Origin: Castanea sativa
Taxonomy: Eukaryota; Streptophyta; Magnoliopsida; Fagales; Fagaceae
Length of the DNA: 64,000 bases
Direction: 5' to 3'
Assembly: GCF_040712315.1 (NCBI RefSeq)
Contig: NC_134023.1
Span: 12,843,442-12,907,441 of the forward strand
The notes beneath the pieces were generated by a model, which did not search any database, had not been told where the DNA came from, and saw only the letters and a program-made list of their open reading frames with translations. The translations under genes and the position numbers were made by a program. Of the stretch, positions 9,535-20,318 are shown one piece after another. How positions within the stretch are numbered: the stretch's first letter is position 1; every line of letters starts with the position of its first letter.

Positions 9535-9789
9535 GGGGACCATTTGGATAGAACTTATTTTGCTGAAACAGAAAACTGAAAACACTGTAACAAAATAATT
9601 TTTAAATGTGTGAATAGTGCCGTGAAACCCATTTTTAATAAAAAAGTTGTTGAAAAGTGAAATTTGTGGGACCCGTAAACAGTGCATATGTGCACTATTC
9701 ACTACTAAAAAGTCCAAACATGCTGCTGGAAAAAAAAAAAAAGTAAAAAACGTAGACGTGGATCCGCAAACGTGGATCCAAACGGATAC
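9535..9789. mobile_element. Tourist-like MITE copy A
   Basis: The left end ggaccatttggatag and right end ggatccaaacgg are inverted. The interior has the family signature gaaaactgaaaacact and aaaataatttttaaatgtgtgaat shared with 9793-10029, 17064-17360 and 44949-45167. It abuts copy B directly. Boundaries are approximate. Confidence 0.5.
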
Positions 9790-9792
9790 TTA

Positions 9793-10029
9793 AGGGTCTG
9801 TTTAGATACAGCTGAAAGCTGAAAATACTGTAGAAAAATAATTTTTAAATGTGTAAATAGTACCGTGGGACCCACTTTTAATTAAAAATTTCTGTAAAGT
9901 GAAGTTTATGGGTCCCGTAAACAGTAACATAAACAGTAACCTTTGTCTCCCTGACCAACAGAAGAAGAAAAAAAAAATAGAAAACACAAAAAACTCAAGA
10001 CACGCTATAAGCTGTATCCAAACCAAACT
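9793..10029. mobile_element. Tourist-like MITE copy B with TTA duplication
   Basis: The terminal inverted repeats read agggtctgtttagatacagc and, inverted, aagtttggtttggatacagc. TTA flanks both sides (9790-9792 and 10030-10032), the target duplication of PIF/Harbinger-Tourist elements. It is 237 bp long and has no coding capacity. Confidence 0.7.
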
Positions 10030-10617
10030 TTAGGCGGTGCCTAACACATGGCAAGAGTCAGCCGTGGTTGTCAGATTGACATCCAATAGACCAAATCAAG
10101 TGGAGAGATTTAAATCAACTGCCCTGGTTTTCGATATCCTCTGGTCTGATCAGTAAAAATCACGTCAAGCATGGTGGAGCCAACACGTCATGATGCAATC
10201 GTTATATGTGGTGTTGAGATCTCACATTCTCACTAGCTGTCCTGCAAGATCAAGCGGCTTGCTCGAGTCTAGTTAGGTACGGGTTGGATAGCCCTACTAT
10301 CGATAATACTCAAGGATGATGCGTTGATGACATTATTCTTATATATTTTACATCATAATGCAGTTAAAAGTGGAACTTATTTAATTTGAAAGTAGATATA
10401 TATGGGCTTTAAAACAAACACAACTTAGGCCCGATTTTGGATAAATGAGTGTTGACATTTTACTTGATGCAAATAATCATAATTATATTGCATTAATATT
10501 TTAAAAAGAGTTAGTTAATATTCTATTACTACTTTCTTTCTTTTGATGAGAATATCTGTTTGGTTGGAAGAGTAAAAAGGTGAGATGATAGGAAAGTGAG
10601 AGGGTAGAAGAGATTTA
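10030..10617. other. Spacer without recognised features
   Basis: I see no gene, RNA gene or clear repeat boundary in this stretch. Confidence 0.4.
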
Positions 10618-11674
10618 GGACCTGTTTGGATTTTTTTTTGTCAGCACTCATCATTCATCACTCCTCACTCAATTTTCATCACTCATCACTCATCACTTAA
10701 AATACCTCAATTTTTCCAAACACACACGTTTGGCACCATCACTCAATTTGTCATCACTCAAATATTTTTACTATTTTGTGAGACCCATGTCTGTCTCACA
10801 AGGAAATCAGCCTTCTTCTCCACCAACCTTCATCTACTTTCACTTCCATTTTTTGTTTTCGCATTCTCAAATTCCAAACATTTCTCACGGTGGGGTTTTT
10901 TTTTTTTTTCTGGCGTGGGCGTGGGCTAGACTGGATCAAGTATTGGCGTGGGCGTGGGCTAGACTGGATCAAGTATTGGCATGGGCGTGGGTCAAGTGAA
11001 GGCATGGGCATGGGTTTGGCAACGTAATCAGGTGGTGCTAATCGGCTGCTTGGGTTTTCTGTTGAGTGCGGTGGTGTGGTTGTCGGCGAGTCAACATAGT
11101 GGGTTTCTTTGTTTTTTTTTTTTTCCCTCTTGGTGGTTCTTGTAGTGGTTGTTTCTTGTGGCTATTGTTGGTGGTGGGTTTGGCAATGGTGGTTGCCGGC
11201 AGGTGGCGTGGTGGTGGCTATTGTGGTTGTAGTGGTGGTTGTTGGAAACCAGTGAAAGAAGAAGAAGAAAAAACCCAGAAACCCTAACCCAGTGAAAGAA
11301 GAAGGAAAAAATAAGAAGAAGAAGTAGTGTGAAAAAGAAAAGAAAAAAGGAAGAAGAAGAAGACCACTCACCGAACCCAGTGAGGGGGAAAAAAAAAAGT
11401 GGTCAAAAGTTGCGGCTGACCTGACTAGTGGGTCCCTCAGTTAATGTTTATTTACGGAAATGCCATTGAAAACAGAGTTATAAAACTGAAAACACCTAAA
11501 ATGTGTTTTCAGTTTCCATAACTCATCACTCAAAAATCAGAGAATTGAGTGATGGAAACAAAAACTGAAAACAAAATCCAAACAGCCTTCTGAGTTATGG
11601 GTCCCACAATTTTTGAGTTATAAGTTATGGAAACAGAGTTATGAGTTATGGAAATAACAAATCCAAACGGCCCC
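10618..11674. mobile_element. Tourist-like (PIF/Harbinger) element, 1.06 kb
   Basis: The ends are ggacctgtttggattt and, inverted, ggggccgtttggattt. TTA duplications lie at 10615-10617 and 11675-11677. The inside carries repeats of actcatcact near both ends. A tandem 32-bp unit (gcgtgggctagactggatca...) at about 10914-10980 and a G/T-rich GGTGGT stretch (11060-11250) are also present. No transposase is seen; the open frames here are low-complexity. Confidence 0.7.
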
Positions 11675-12723
11675 TTAGTGTTCTCCTATCTATGTTTGAT
11701 TGGGAGGATGAAAAAGTGGAGAGATAGAAAACTTATTTGCTTGGTTGAGAAGAAAAATAAAAATGGAAAAAGCGAAATTGGTATAAATTTACAATTATGT
11801 TCCCATTAAGTCAAACAAAAAATCCACACATTTTTTTTAGCAAATATATTGTGTATGTGCAAACAAAAAAGTAACACATTCTTTTAGCAAAAATAATTGT
11901 GTATATGCAAGCGAATGAAGAAAATTAATAAGATCAACGAAGAAAAAAATATGCAACTAGGCGTGGATGTTGCGCATGTGCAAGTGCACGTGGGCATTTT
12001 CATCAGCCCAGGTGCATAAAAGCTAGCACTATGGGGAGAAAACTTTTTCGCAAGCCTAGAAAGAAAACACCTAAACCCCACCACAAAGTTTCTCTATTTT
12101 TTTTCATCTTCCCTAAAATCCACTCTACCAAACACACCTTAAGTGTAACTATACTGCATGAGGTCCAATTGATTCAATGACAAATGCCATTGGATCCAAT
12201 ACAAAAAGTTACAAAACAAATAATGTTTTGTGGGTGAAAGAAAAGAGCTTAGTGGTGAGTTAATGTAAAAGTAATGTTCAACCCATCATATCTTATAACC
12301 TCAATAAATTTTATAAATAGAAATATGTGTATACCATTTACACCCAAAACAAAGCCTTTCTCATTCTCATGCGCCCATTCCCCCTAGAAATTTGGTCTAC
12401 AAATGAAGTTGTTCTTACTGTTCAAAAAAAGTATAAGGCGACACCATTTATGTACTCTCTAAAATGATACTTCTATCTACGCAACTCTTATTTACTTGGT
12501 AGCGAGGCTCCTATCAGGTCAATAAATTTGGTCTTATTTACAAGTGTAGAAGCTAGAAATAAAATTTTTCAAAATTTCTTGTCATCCATATTTATGATTG
12601 ACCCAAAGTCCATCAATTTGTAAATAGCATTATTTATGTAGCTTCTTTTTGGGCCTTCCATCACCATTCCATAAATCATACTCAAAATGGAAGTTGCTGG
12701 TTTGAGGCCGTCAATCTCAACAT
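11675..12723. other. Spacer without recognised genes
   Basis: AT-rich sequence with no supported reading frame, RNA gene or repeat end. Confidence 0.4.
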
Positions 12724-13295
12724 TGTTAGAATTGGATATTGGATTCCTAAAACATATTGGTTGTGACTAAGTTAATATACCTAGAAGGCTCATTAATATG
12801 CTGTGCTCAAATTAGTATTGAGTCTTGGTACACCTTGTTTTATTGGACTTATTCCATGGTCTGATGTGAGGTAAAGAGTAAGGTTTTAAGCCTAATCTAT
12901 GATGGATGGATATTAACCGTAAATAATATAAGGTTAGGTCTCCTCTCCACTCCTCTCCTCATGTTAGACAAAACCCTAGATCTCATCCTTTTTAGAGATT
13001 ATGGTGACTTGCCCCATCAAAAGCCGTCTTGAAAGGAGGAGTATGGAGAGGAAGGTTTGTCTGGGCCGTGTGTCGAGTGTGCACGTGCGTGTCTATTGCT
13101 ATTCATAATCTATCTAGGTTTGCTCAAGGTATTTGAAACTACGTCCCTAAAGCTAATGGAATTGATTATCTATGATCTAGTATTTAGCATGTATATGTCT
13201 TTAATTCTTACAGACCTAGGATACCATGAATCGATAAATTTTTCTTTTCATCTTCTTTGAAGAGAAGAGACATTGAGTAGATCTAATTCCCAACA
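12724..13295. mobile_element. Copia-type LTR, probably solo
   Basis: The 572-bp segment begins TGTTAGAATTGG and ends AATTCCCAACA, giving the TGTT...AACA ends typical of plant Ty1/copia LTRs. No internal domains or second LTR flank it. The five bases on either side (aacat and agaag) do not match, so the target duplication is lost or the boundary is not a simple solo LTR. Confidence 0.5.
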
Positions 13296-14315
13296 AGAAG
13301 ATCTATGTCCATGTGCAAATAAGCATCTTTCTCCTTTCAGTACCTTGATTTTTCTGTCATGGGACCAAGCAACGTGACCATTTTAATGTGTTTCACTTTC
13401 AACTTTCAAACGTCGGTGCATTATTCAACCTTGTAACGATCAATAGATAGGGCAAATGCAGCAAACGATCATTACTCAAACGTCGGTGCATTATTAAACA
13501 ACAAACGAAATTTGCGGAGTACATAGGGAAAATGCAAGGAAAAAAGCAAATTGTGTACATAAAGAAATGTATTCTAGCTAGCTTGCGTTTTCAATGCCTT
13601 CCTAACTTCCAAGTATCAATTTGCTTCCAAGCTAAGTTTTCTAGCTTCCTCGAATTTTCATTACCTTTTCCAAATTTAATATGCTTTGAACTTACTTTTC
13701 ATTGCGTGTACACAATGTGTGCGTGCCAATGGGTATTACTTACTATCAATGACAAGGACAAGATTGAACGTTGTAGACGCGTTTAAAAAAAAAAAAAAAA
13801 AAAGGGGGGGGGGGGGGGGGGGGGGCACCCATTGGTGCATATATATATGGACATAAGCACATAGACACACAGCCTTCACCCCTCTCTCTTCACTTCAATC
13901 TATAGCAAAATCTTGGCCCACTGCTGGATCTTAAAACTGGCAGTGCTCCCAGGAAGGTTCTCCAAATCACAAAAAGAGAAGAAGAAAAAACGATTTGTGC
14001 ATGTACCTTCCTGAGAACACTGCCCCGTTTTGGTGTCCTCAGTCAGTAGTGCTAGTGGTGGTAGTGGTCAGGTTTGTCAATCAAATCAAATCATAAATAT
14101 GAGAGAGAGAGAGAGAGAGAGAGGGATTTCATTGGATTGGGTCTAGTGTCTAGTTGCACTAGACTCATTCAAATGATGTCCAATCCAAGGACCAAGTTAT
14201 ATTGGATGTAACCTAACTCTTGCCCTAATAACTTTCTTTTTTAATACAAGTGAGGTACTTAATAACCTCAAAATGTTGGTTTAATGGTTTCTAAAGTCTC
14301 ATAATATCTTTGGAC
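13296..14315. other. Spacer with homopolymer and GA tracts
   Basis: No gene is supported. The stretch holds a short duplicated segment (aaacgtcggtgcattatt at about 13408 and 13479), the A/G homopolymer at 13785-13825 and a (GA)n run at 14101-14123. Confidence 0.45.
13785..13825 (+). repeat. Poly-A followed by poly-G tract
   Basis: A run of about 18-19 A is followed directly by about 22 G. Such long G runs are rare in plant DNA, can form quadruplex structures, and are prone to sequencing and assembly error. Confidence 0.85.
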
Positions 14316-14694
14316 CAGGGCCAGCCCGGCGAATTAGGCAATTGCCTAAGGCCCCCAAGTAGAAAGAAAGCTTCAAAATTTTAGAAAAAAAGGGGTAATA
14401 GGGGCCCAAAAAAATAAATAGTTTCAGCTGAATTAGAAATATCCGGTCCATCCTTTTAACCAAAAAACAAAAATTTTGGTAAATCCGGTTAAACATTGGT
14501 TCTAAACAAAATCATTGCTCAAAAATAACTTCTTTTTTTTAAAGCCTTGGTTTTTTTTTTTTTTTGGGGGGTTATAGATATTAGATGCTATTTGTTTTGT
14601 GTTTTTTTATGGGTGGGTCTTATTAACAATTCTTATGGCTGTGATTAAATTTTTGCTATACTTGTGCTTAATTTTTTTTTTAATTTTAATCTTG

Positions 14695-14697
<3 letters not shown>

Positions 14698-14774
<77 letters not shown>
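14698..14774. repeat. (CA)n(TA)n microsatellite
   Basis: About 40 bases of CA repeats run into about 34 bases of TA repeats, inside the first copy of the duplicated segment of the hAT element. Confidence 0.9.
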
Positions 14775-14779
<5 letters not shown>

Positions 14780-15172
14780 TAGTGGTAATATATTAAATAA
14801 GTCTTTATTTATGCAGGTTGAGATTGCTAAAAACTTGTTATTGTATTTTAAAGCCTGCATTTTTTTTTTTTTGGGCTATAGGTATTAGATACTATTTGTT
14901 TTGTGTTTTTTTATGGGTGGGTCTTATTAATAAGCCTTATGGCTGTGCTTAAATTTTTGTTATGCTTGTGCTTAATTTTTAAAAAAAAATTAATCTTGTG
15001 TTTTTATATATATGTTTTAGTTAGTGGTAATATATTGAATAAGTCTTTATTTATGCAGGTTGAGATTGCTAAAAACTTGTTATTGTTTGGTGAAACTACA
15101 AAAATACTTTTTATATAAATTAGGTTCTATTTCTCATTTGCTCTACATTTAAAAGTTATTTTTTATTTTAGT

Positions 15173-15862
15173 TGTAAGTGCACAATTGCACCTGGACCCA
15201 AAGACAATCACGGGCTCAGGCCCAATGAGCCTTAAACAATAAAATTTGTAGAGTGTGGGCTTGAAACCTAGGTTAGAAGTACTGGGAGCTCGATAACAGG
15301 CTTTTATAAACAAATACAGGTAAATAACGAACAATAATTGCAATGAATCTCCTCGAACTCGAGCCGAGGACTACTTCTTTAGTATTTCTCTTTGTTCCTT
15401 AAAGATTACAATTTCTCAATTTCTTTTTTAGCTACCGCCCCCCTTTCTTTGGTCTTTACCCCCCTTTTATACTTCCTTCCCTGATACTTTTTGAACAGTG
15501 ACTAGAAGTTTCCACCTCACTGTTCAGGGGTCACCTCCCCATTAATGCGGCCAGGGAGGTAGATGCAGAGCCTTTAATGCGGAGGTGGCAGCCTTTACTC
15601 TTGATATTTTCTTTAATACTGGTGCATCTAGAAGATTCAGGATGTCCCCTTTTATCCATTAGTCTTTCCAGAGTTGTGCCTTGACCTTTATAATAAAATC
15701 TTAAGTTCTCTTGGATCTGTCCAAGGTGAAACTCTCCCTCGGCTGTATCCTCGGACCCTCGGCGTATGGGCCAACTCATAAAGTTTAATCCTGGAGCAGG
15801 TCGACCCTCCATGTTACAGCCCAAAGGCCCATAGGCCCACTTGGGTCCTTTTACTCCCCACA
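15173..15862 (-). mobile_element. Solo LTR, family 1 copy 1
   Basis: The segment runs from TGTAAGTGCACAATTG to CTCCCCACA and is flanked by a perfect 5-bp target duplication, TTAGT (15168-15172 and 15863-15867). It matches the LTR at 30637-31418 in the opposite orientation. A TATA-like motif, agTATAAAAGG, at about 15473-15463 on the minus strand suggests transcription runs leftward. There is no internal retroelement sequence, so it arose by LTR-LTR recombination. It sits inside the hAT element at 14316-16163 and is therefore younger than that element. Confidence 0.85.
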
Positions 15863-16171
15863 TTAGTCTTTATAAATTTATTGTTTGATTAGAAATGTCT
15901 ACTAAAAAATATGCATCTGGATATTAAAAACTTAAAAAAAAAAAATTAATTGAGTCTCAAAAAGGATCAATGGATAAATTTGTTAGCAAAAATAATTCAT
16001 CTTGGACATAAAATACAAAATAAATTGATACAACTGTTAGCAAATAAAATATATTATAATATAAAAATATTAAATAAACATTAATTTAATTAATATATAA
16101 ATATAAAAAATGCCTCATTTTTAGTTCTCACCTAAGGCCCCAAAATGTCTAGGGTCAGCCCTGCTTTGGGC

Positions 16172-17063
16172 TACCCATATAGGATTCTTTCATGTTATAC
16201 TCTAGGGAATAGTCAGTTACTCAAATGTCTGAACACTTTTTCGAGTTTTCTAATTTCATATGTTCTTTTCTTTTCCTTTTATATTTTTTGTTTGATTTTG
16301 AATTGAGTTATTTTTTCTTTTCTTTTTTAAGAAAAATAATAAAAAATAAAAACTATTTTTATATATAAAAAATCTATATAAGGTTTTTTTCCCTTTTGTC
16401 TATATAATTTAATCTTAGTTTTTTTGTGAATTAATTTTGGATTGATGTTGATCAAAAGTATCAAGGGTCGAAACCAAAGATTTTACTGGGCTCAACCCTC
16501 CTCTTGGACCTGATTGTACGCATATTTTACAAATCTTAGGAGTTGAGAATAAATTATATGCATCTTTCACAAGTTTTGAGGGTATTATGAACTATTTATA
16601 TTCAAGAGAGATCTCTAAGAGGAGACATATTTCTTGTTCCTTGTATTTGAAAAACAATACTACAATTAGTTCAACAAGCAGAAAATGACTGCAACCAACT
16701 AAGCATAGCATCTGATATTAACTAAGAATAGAAAAAGGTATTCTCCATAAAGCACGCAACACAGGCAACTTATCTTAACTAAGAAGCTATATTTCTTGTT
16801 GCTCAATCAAAATTTGCTTTACACACACACACACAGTCTGTTTTTTTCCTTGGGAAATATTTAGCTCTTCACCTGTTTTTCATGTGTGCTTCTTGAATGC
16901 TTGGACAAGCCATATTCGGGTAGGTGATGCCGTTGGAGAGAAGCTATTGCAACTTTGCTCACTGTTATGTGTACTTTCCGGCTGAAATATCCCAACATTG
17001 TTTTGGATTATGAAGCTGCTAACGTTTGAATCCCCTCAAAAACTCTAGAGCATCTCATACTCA
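16172..17063. other. Spacer without recognised features
   Basis: AT-rich, with a short (AC)n run at about 16821-16834. No gene or repeat end is recognised. Confidence 0.4.
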
Positions 17064-17360
17064 AGTCCGTTTGAATAGAACTTATTGCTGAAAACTGAAA
17101 ACACTATTGTAAAATAATTTTTAAATATGTGAATAGTATCGTAAGACCAATTTTTAATGAAAATGGTTGAAAAGTGAAATTTGTGGGTTCAGTAAACAGT
17201 GCCCGGGACCCGACGAAAAGAGCTGAAAAGTCAACAATATATTGCTACTGTTCATAAACAGTAGCATAAACAGTAAAAATTGTCCCCCTGACGCGTGCAG
17301 CAAAAAAAAAAAATGATGTACAAAATGCAGACGCACAATAAGTTGGATCCAAATGCCACC
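17064..17360. mobile_element. Tourist-like MITE copy C
   Basis: The ends aagtccgtttgaatag and ggatccaaatgcc are imperfectly inverted. The interior carries gaaaactgaaaacact and aaaataatttttaaatatgtgaat, as in copies A, B and E. No clear TTA duplication is left, so this is an older copy. Confidence 0.5.
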
Positions 17361-17654
17361 TCAGTGTAGCCAATTTTGCAAAATAATTTGTTTTTGGAAC
17401 ACTTCTTTGTTGCTCCAAATAATGTAAATTCTGCTCCTCAAAATCTAGTCCAAGGAGCTTTTTCTTTTGTAATAAAGAACAGTAATATTACCTTTGGTGG
17501 GTTTTTTTTTTTCCTAAATTGGCCATAGTTTTTTTTCCTGCTCCTCTATGCTGCTGTGCTGCGGCATCTCATCTTCTTCTTCTTTTTTTGTGCTGCTTCT
17601 TCCTCTTCTCTTCTCTATTTTTTTTTTTTTTTTGATTTACGTACATATCTAATC

Positions 17655-17655
17655 T

Positions 17656-17699
<44 letters not shown>
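17655..17699 (+). repeat. Long poly-A tract
   Basis: About 44 consecutive A residues, preceded by T-rich sequence. No retroposon body is recognisable upstream. Confidence 0.85.
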
Positions 17700-17701
<2 letters not shown>

Positions 17702-17751
17702 TTTGAATTTGGTAGAGTTTTTGATAAATGGAACCTTTGGAGACATGAAGT

Positions 17752-18784
17752 CAGGGCGACGCCACCTTTAGTTCAGGGGGTTCAAATGAACCCCCTGAGA
17801 TGGCCTAAATTTTAATTTTTTTATATAATATTTTTTTTTAATTTTTTGCTTTGAGTGACTTTTGACCTCCTAAAATAAAATTTTGAACACCTTGACTCTA
17901 ATTTTTTTTAAACTCAACCAATATAAACTTAAAGATGACCCTATTAATATCTATTCTTGCAAATAACGTTATAATTAATTTGAGAAATACTATGTTCATA
18001 ATATTTTCATAGCACTTTCATAAGAAATTTTAAGTGGCAAGTTGTTACTGGCTATTACTATTGGGTAAAAATGTAATTTCAGTAGTGGTTTCAAATTAGA
18101 ATCCACTAACAACTTAGTAGATTTTTTGTAAAAATATTGTAAACATAACAATTCTCAAGTAATTTATACTTTTGACCAAATGTGTGACTAGAGTGGTTGA
18201 ATTTGAACGTGCTTTTAATTTGTTATTTCTTGAGTGGGGACTGGGGCGTGGGTCAATCAATTAGTGGGTAGCAAATGTTAACATTAAAAGAGAATTAAAC
18301 AATTAGATAGATGATGATTATTCAAAAAAAAAAAAGGACTAAGGGTGTGGGACAGGAGATTGATTGGGTGAAGATAATAGCAAATGTTAACGCAACAAAA
18401 ATTTCTTAATACAATTACAAAGACCAATACTTATCAAAGTGAAATTGAATTGTTAAATAAAATAATTGTAAGAGAGTATAGACATAAACTAACAAATAAA
18501 AACATTCTAAGCTTTAATAATTAAAATTCACTTAACAACAATACTTAACATGTTTATTATATTTAGAAACAATAGATTATTTCCAATATTTAATCTTAGA
18601 AGCAATAATTTGTATGTTCATTGTATTAGGAAATAATATGCCTAAAGAACTTATAGTTTATCTTTTATTTTTTTGCTAGTATGATGTACAAATTTGAATA
18701 AGGAACCACTTAGACCGCAAAATTTATCTCCTACCCAAGATACATCTTCTTATTCTCTAGAAAAAAATTCTAGAGCCGCCACTA
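17752..18784. mobile_element. hAT-like non-autonomous element
   Basis: The left end is CAGGGCGACGCCACC and the right end, inverted, TAGTGGCGGCTC, variants of the CAGTGGCGGAGCC ends common in plant hAT elements. Flanks catgaagt (17744-17751) and catggagt (18785-18792) agree at seven of eight positions. A small palindrome (cagggggttcaaatgaaccccctg) lies just inside the left end. The fold-back MITE at 17978-18156 is nested in it. No transposase is seen. Confidence 0.6.
17978..18156. mobile_element. Fold-back MITE, copy 2
   Basis: The ends ttgagaaatactatgttcat and aacataacaattctcaa are inverted. The middle, ttcaaattagaatccactaa, matches the other copies of the family. It lies inside the hAT-like element at 17752-18784. 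Confidence 0.6.
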
Positions 18785-20318
18785 CATGGAGTAAAGAGAG
18801 GGAGCTCGAGAGAGAGCTCAGACTTCTTTGTGTGTTGGAGACATGGAGTAGAGAGGGAGCTCAAGAGAGAGCTCAAACTTCTTTGTGTGTGAGTGGGGGT
18901 GTGTGTGTGTGTATCTGTGTGTGGAGGAAAGTAAAAGAAAAAGTAGATAAGAAGATAAGGACAAACTGAACGTGGGGATGAGAAAAAAGTGAAAGAAAAA
19001 AAAAAGTTTTTGGGTTTGGTTATGCAACATGGAAGAAAATATAATGAGTAAGAACTCAAATTACAACTTTTTTTTTTTCATAATTGTGATGTTATAGAGT
19101 ATGTGGTGGAGAAAAAATTGTGGGTACTAGAACAACTCATTTAAAAGATAAGTGTTAATAAAATTTTATTTTACAAAGATTAATTTTAAATTAGTATTGT
19201 GAAAATATTGTGACATTTTATTATATTTCTAAACTTTTTAAGTTGATACTATTTTTTTTTAGAAAAAAAAAATAGTACTATTAACAGAATATTTTTATAA
19301 CAATTTCTTAATAAAGTTTACATGGTAACTTGTTATTAGTTCTCATCTAGACCTACTAGTGACATTTTTTTTTCCTACCATTAACAACTTGTTATATAGA
19401 CTTTATTGTGAAATTTTTGTGAAAATATCGTGTCCATAACTTGCATTAAAAGAGGTAATTAAGACAAAGAACTCTTTTTATATAGACATTGTCCTTTTTA
19501 GTAATTTACCCCTCAAACTACCACTCTTATAAGTGCTAGCCAAACACTCAACTTTTTCAAAAAGCATTTTTTAACAGCTTTTATCAAACACTCAGCTTTT
19601 TGAAAACTCACTTTTTCATACTACACTTTATAAAACTCCACTTTTTCAAAAAGCCCAGTTTCAAAAAGCTGAACCAAACCCACCCAAATTTAGGCATATT
19701 AGCATCTCAGATCTTCCTGCCCAGGTGCTGAGATCTGAAGGAAAGGTTAAAGGCCCAGGTCCTGTTTTGTTTCTTGTCAATAAAATTGTTTATTCATCCC
19801 AAAATGCATACATAAATAATCAGTTACTTAAGCCAAAAAAAAGAACTGACAAACATATGTAGGCTATGCATAGAAGAGTTTGGCATGAGTTTGCAGAATA
19901 GGAGACTGATGGTTCTTCATATCTAATTTCCTTCTACCTACTTTAAGATTACAAGCAGCTAATAGAGAGCCATAGGTCCATCGTACAATGGTGGTGCCTC
20001 CCATAACGGAAAACTTCCATACATGATAAACAGCATTCATTTCTGCAACAGGCTTCTGGAAGTGCTAGACACCCCTGAAACAAGCTGGACAATAGAATAA
20101 ACAAAATTTTTGATCCTATAACAAATGCTATGCGCTTAACAGTTTTACATTTTGATGATTTTAAAAGATTTGCGTAATTCATGATAGAACTAATAATTTT
20201 AAACACTACATTAATTCCAACGATTAGTTTCATATTTCATTACATAGCAACGATAAAAGTGACAAGACAAGTTTAACGCAATCTCTTCTGGTCATATAAC
20301 CATACACCATTCAAGGCT
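18785..20318. other. Spacer and 3' flank of the cyclophilin gene
   Basis: About 18785-18897 is a tandem duplication of a roughly 55-bp unit (catggagt...gagagagctca...cttctttgtgtgt). A degraded fold-back MITE copy lies at about 19280-19442. From 20318 downwards is the probable 3' untranslated region of the minus-strand cyclophilin gene. A canonical AATAAA on that strand sits at 19794-19789, about 525 bases past the stop codon; whether it is used cannot be seen. Confidence 0.45.

Larger units (their letters stand above)
14316..16163. mobile_element. Non-autonomous hAT element with nested solo LTR
   Basis: The ends are CAGGGCCAGCCC on the left and, inverted, CAGGGCTGACCC on the right, followed inward by the cctaaggcccc block in both arms. 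The 8-bp flanks are ctttggac (14308-14315) and ctttgggc (16164-16171), seven of eight identical, as expected for hAT. Inside is a tandem duplication (14571-14847 and 14875-15088, sharing tatttatgcaggttgagatt), with a CA/TA microsatellite in the first copy. A solo LTR sits at 15173-15862. No transposase frame is seen. Confidence 0.75.

Noticed and set aside
10730..10999. 89-codon frame with WAWARLDQVLA repeats
   Set aside because: It is produced by a 32-bp tandem repeat inside a Tourist-like element; there is no independent support.
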